Shown here: positions 8,102-9,655 of the stretch, one piece after another | Layout of the letters: every line of letters begins with the position of its first letter | Position numbering within the stretch: position 1 is the stretch's first letter | NCBI GenBank assembly: GCA_001017865.1 | Contig: LATQ01000001.1 | Location: 1,762,294 to 1,771,948, forward strand | Direction: 5' to 3' | Source of the DNA: Rhodococcus sp. IITR03 | Lineage (GTDB): Bacteria > Actinomycetota > Actinomycetes > Mycobacteriales > Mycobacteriaceae | Length of the DNA: 9,655 nucleotides | The notes under the pieces: model-generated | Told to the model about the DNA's origin: nothing | What the model saw: only the letters and a program-made list of their open reading frames with translations | Database searches by the model: none | Translations under genes and position numbers: made by a program

Positions 8102-8110
8102 CCCCTCTCC
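8102..8110 (-). promoter_or_regulatory. Ribosome binding site for the LLM oxidoreductase GTG start
   Basis: On the - strand GGAGAGGGG ends five bases before the GTG at 8096. It supports this non-ATG start, which also gives the expected family N-terminus RHGITLF. Confidence 0.7.
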
Positions 8111-8128
8111 AGACGGTGACGGAGAAAA

Positions 8129-8142
8129 TGTAACGCGTTCTA
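8129..8142. promoter_or_regulatory. KstR-type operator
   Basis: The 14-mer tgtaacgcgttcta matches the published KstR consensus TnnAACnnGTTnnA at every fixed position, with the perfect palindromic core aacgcgtt at 8132-8139. KstR is the TetR-family repressor of cholesterol catabolism in mycobacteria and rhodococci. The site lies 33 bp before the LLM start codon, overlapping its likely -10 region, and 118 bp before the divergent TetR start, so it can repress the steroid dehydrogenase operon and possibly the regulator itself. Confidence 0.85.
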
Positions 8143-8246
8143 CATCCGGAGGGAAGAGATTTCCGGACACCTGTCTGATTGTGGCCGGTCGGCGGTACGA
8201 AAAGGCAGGCGCACCACGCTGAACTATCCTCGAAACGGGCATGAAC

Positions 8247-8252
8247 GGAAGG
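8247..8252 (+). promoter_or_regulatory. Ribosome binding site GGAAGG deciding the TetR start
   Basis: GGAAGG lies seven bases before the ATG at 8260. It favours that codon over the GTG at 8257 (four bases away) and excludes the ATG at 8241, which lies upstream of it and in a different frame. Confidence 0.65.
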
Positions 8253-8259
8253 TGGCGTG

Positions 8260-8943
8260 ATGACGGAGCAGTCGACGACGGAGACCGCGGGCGAGGAGTC
8301 GGCGTCGACGCAGACCTCGCGACGGCCCTCGGGTCCACCCGGTCGCCCGGTGCGGGCCTGCGGCCGGCGCAGCGGGCGCGGTACATGCGGATCATCGCCT
8401 CCGCGAGGAGCTCGCCTCGGAGGGCGGTTACGACGCCGTGCAGATGCGGGCTGTCGCAGACCGATCCGGTGTCGCTCTCGGTACGGTCTACCGCTACTTC
8501 CCGTCGAAGAACCACCTGCTCGTCGTGGCGCTCGTACTCGAATTCGAGACCGCCGCCGAAGCCGTGACCACCGCGGAGATCCCGGGCGGCAGTGCCGCCG
8601 AGCGCCTCATGGGCGTGCTGCGCGGGTGATGCCGCGGCTGTCCGAGAACCACCCGCTGCGCTACGACGCGCTCATCCGGGCGGCGATGTTCGCCGACGCG
8701 TCCTCGGCGCCCGAACTCGACCGTCTCGGTGAGGTGCTCACGCGCCTGTTCGCGCAGGCGGCGGGCATCGACATCGTCACCGAAGAAGTACTCAACGCCG
8801 TGCGGATCATCGCCGACGTGTGGATGTCGGCGCTGGTCGCGTGGGTGGCCGGCCGGCAGTCGGTCGACGATGTGCTCGCACACATGGACACCGCCGTCAC
8901 ACTCGTGTTCGACCGGCTGAACCGACTGCAGCGGGCGAGCTGA
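8260..8943 (+). CDS. TetR-family transcriptional repressor, KstR-like (three apparent frameshifts)
   Basis: DNA-binding repressor of about 228 residues after correction. The N-terminal TetR domain has AQRARYMRIIASARELASEGG followed by the helix-turn-helix VQMRAVADRSGVALGTVYRYFPSKNHLL (about residues 61-88). This is very close to mycobacterial KstR (QMRAVADRADVAVGTLYRYFPSK from memory), so the same operator should be recognised. The C-terminal ligand domain also follows KstR in outline: HPLRYDALIRAAMFADASSAPELDRL and IADVWMSALVAWVAGRQS, where KstR has YVFADASAASEVD and ISDVWLSNLLAWL. Family knowledge suggests a steroid CoA-thioester ligand. It carries about 35 extra residues before the TetR domain compared with KstR, so it may be a paralogue. 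Frames change 1-3-2-1 at about 8313 (C missing), 8411 (G missing) and 8624 (C missing). It is divergent from the LLM/ketosteroid dehydrogenase operon. Confidence 0.88.
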   Translation: MTEQSTTETAGEESASTQTSRRPSGPPGRPVRACGRRSGRGTCGSSPPRGARLGGRLRRRADAGCRRPIRCRSRYGLPLLPVEEPPARRGARTRIRDRRRSRDHRGDPGRQCRRAPHGRAARVMPRLSENHPLRYDALIRAAMFADASSAPELDRLGEVLTRLFAQAAGIDIVTEEVLNAVRIIADVWMSALVAWVAGRQSVDDVLAHMDTAVTLVFDRLNRLQRAS

Positions 8944-8977
8944 CGCCCACCCGCCGCAGTTCGAGTTCGGGGTTCGA

Positions 8978-9649
8978 TCAGGCCGGCACGTCCACGATGC
9001 CGATCGTGGGCAGGAAGAAGCACTGTGCGTCACCGTTCCGGACGTTGCCGAAAACGGCTGCCAGCACGGTTCCCGAGCCGGTCTCGACCGGCGCGACCCG
9101 CACGCCGCCCAGTGGCAGCGTGTCGGCGATGAAGGTCGTGATCGCCTGCTCGACGATGCCGCGGGCCTGCGCGGGGACTCCGGCCGGGACGGCGCCTGCG
9201 GCCGCCTCCTCCGGCGTGCCCATCGGTACGAAGCCGCCCTGGAATGTGTTGACGTTGAACCACGCGAGCTGGATGCCCGAGGTGTCGGCGTCCTCCTCGA
9301 GGCCGACCGGGACGAACGCGAAGAGCGTCTCGGCGGGGGCGACGACGTTCAGGTTCTCCGACACCCACGGAAGGTCGGAGTTGGGCCACGGTCCGGGCAG
9401 GGCCCCCGCAACCGCAGGCACGGTGCCCAGCGGCAGGTCGCCGTCGGCCGTGCAGAACGGCGCGACGGTGGGGTAGAGGAACGGTTCGACGCCGAGGCGG
9501 CGCAGGAACTCCATGCCGTCCTCGTAGGCGCCGAGCGGTGTCGCTTCGGCCGCGTCGACAGCGCTTCCGCGTGCGTTCGCGATCGCTTCGGCAGCAGCGA
9601 GGGCGGTTCGATCGACGCCGGGCAGCGCGCGGAGGGGCCTCGAGCGAGC
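8978..9649 (-). CDS. Predicted exported protein of unknown function, N-terminus unresolved
   Basis: I do not recognise the family. The frame is open from an in-frame TGA at 9650-9652 down to the stop at 8978; the first ATG in frame is at 9514 and would give 178 residues, but the upstream residues (LPGVDRTALAAAEAIANARGS, GAYEDG) read like genuine protein, so the true start probably lies outside the window, reached through a frame break. The segment has two cysteines, one in APFCTADGDLPLG and one in DAQCFFLP close to the C-terminus, which could form a disulfide; it has no lysine and is rich in Ala, Pro, Gly and Val with aromatic patches (AWFNVNTFQGGF). These are traits of exported actinobacterial proteins, which is inference only, as no signal peptide is visible. 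It converges on the TetR gene with a 34-bp gap in which I see no clear hairpin. Confidence 0.65.
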   Translation of the reverse strand, partial: ARSRPLRALPGVDRTALAAAEAIANARGSAVDAAEATPLGAYEDGMEFLRRLGVEPFLYPTVAPFCTADGDLPLGTVPAVAGALPGPWPNSDLPWVSENLNVVAPAETLFAFVPVGLEEDADTSGIQLAWFNVNTFQGGFVPMGTPEEAAAGAVPAGVPAQARGIVEQAITTFIADTLPLGGVRVAPVETGSGTVLAAVFGNVRNGDAQCFFLPTIGIVDVPA

Positions 9650-9655
9650 TCACGA

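Larger units (their letters stand above)
8097..8259. promoter_or_regulatory. Divergent promoter region between LLM operon and TetR gene
   Basis: This 163-bp non-coding gap separates two divergent genes and contains the KstR-type operator. For the - strand a possible -10 hexamer TACATT (8127-8132 read in reverse) overlaps the operator, with a weak -35 candidate TTCCCT 17 bp upstream. For the + strand, tatcct at 8225-8230 is a possible -10. Both promoter guesses are weak. Two copies of the palindromic hexamer tccgga occur at 8145-8150 and 8162-8167. Confidence 0.55.

Noticed and set aside
7254..8222. A 322-residue plus-strand open frame opposite the LLM gene.
   Set aside because: It mirrors an intact, recognisable LLM protein on the other strand and runs into the divergent promoter region.
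696..8943. Programmed ribosomal frameshifting as an explanation for the many frame breaks.
   Set aside because: The breaks are spread over unrelated genes, occur in both directions, and lack slippery heptamers with downstream structures; sequencing error explains them more simply.
1..9655. CRISPR arrays, insertion sequences, tRNA or rRNA genes.
   Set aside because: I found no regularly spaced repeats, transposase motifs, terminal inverted repeats or cloverleaf sequences; the only repeat is the two-copy 21-mer at 5700-5741.

Overview
The window is high-GC actinobacterial DNA, most likely from Rhodococcus or a close relative in the Mycobacteriales. The reasons are the strong G/C bias at third codon positions, a mycobacterial-type CYP51, an F420-type luciferase-like oxidoreductase and a KstR-like regulator with a matching KstR operator. 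The gene content is devoted to sterol/steroid oxidation.

Layout. Positions 1-5699 (+ strand) look like one tightly packed operon: a short-chain dehydrogenase (5' end outside the window), cyp51, its 3Fe-4S ferredoxin, an NTF2/SnoaL-like protein, a 418-residue protein of unknown function, and a Tat-exported GMC flavoprotein of the class I cholesterol oxidase type. Spacings are 4-bp overlaps or short gaps (largest 22 bp). The order SDR-cyp51-ferredoxin matches, as I recall it, the Rv0765c-Rv0764c-Rv0763c block of M. tuberculosis. Positions 5700-5757 hold a 21-bp tandem duplication and a perfect 12-bp hairpin that probably terminates transcription from both sides. Positions 5768-8096 (- strand) hold a two-gene operon: an LLM-class oxidoreductase followed by an FAD-dependent 3-ketosteroid dehydrogenase, which looks more like the delta4-(5alpha) type than the delta1 type. 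Divergent from it, at 8260-8943 (+), is a TetR regulator whose DNA-binding domain closely resembles KstR. The 163-bp divergent region contains an exact match to the KstR consensus TnnAACnnGTTnnA at 8129-8142. At the right edge (8978-9649, - strand) is a lysine-free, possibly secreted protein of unknown function, cut off by the window or a frame break.

How it fits together. A secreted GMC oxidase could act on a sterol 3-hydroxyl group outside the membrane. CYP51 and its ferredoxin would hydroxylate or demethylate a sterol. The SDR could oxidise or reduce a steroid hydroxyl or ketone. The FAD dehydrogenase would desaturate ring A of a 3-ketosteroid. The TetR protein probably represses the divergent promoter until a steroid-derived ligand appears. 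The substrates are inference; the families are well supported.

Data quality. Seven of the nine genes need single-base frame corrections (about 17 apparent indels, mostly one missing base in a short homopolymer or repeat). The protein sequence on both sides of each break stays well conserved. This looks like uncorrected sequencing error, not gene decay, so the broken genes are annotated here as full-length CDS with the break positions given.
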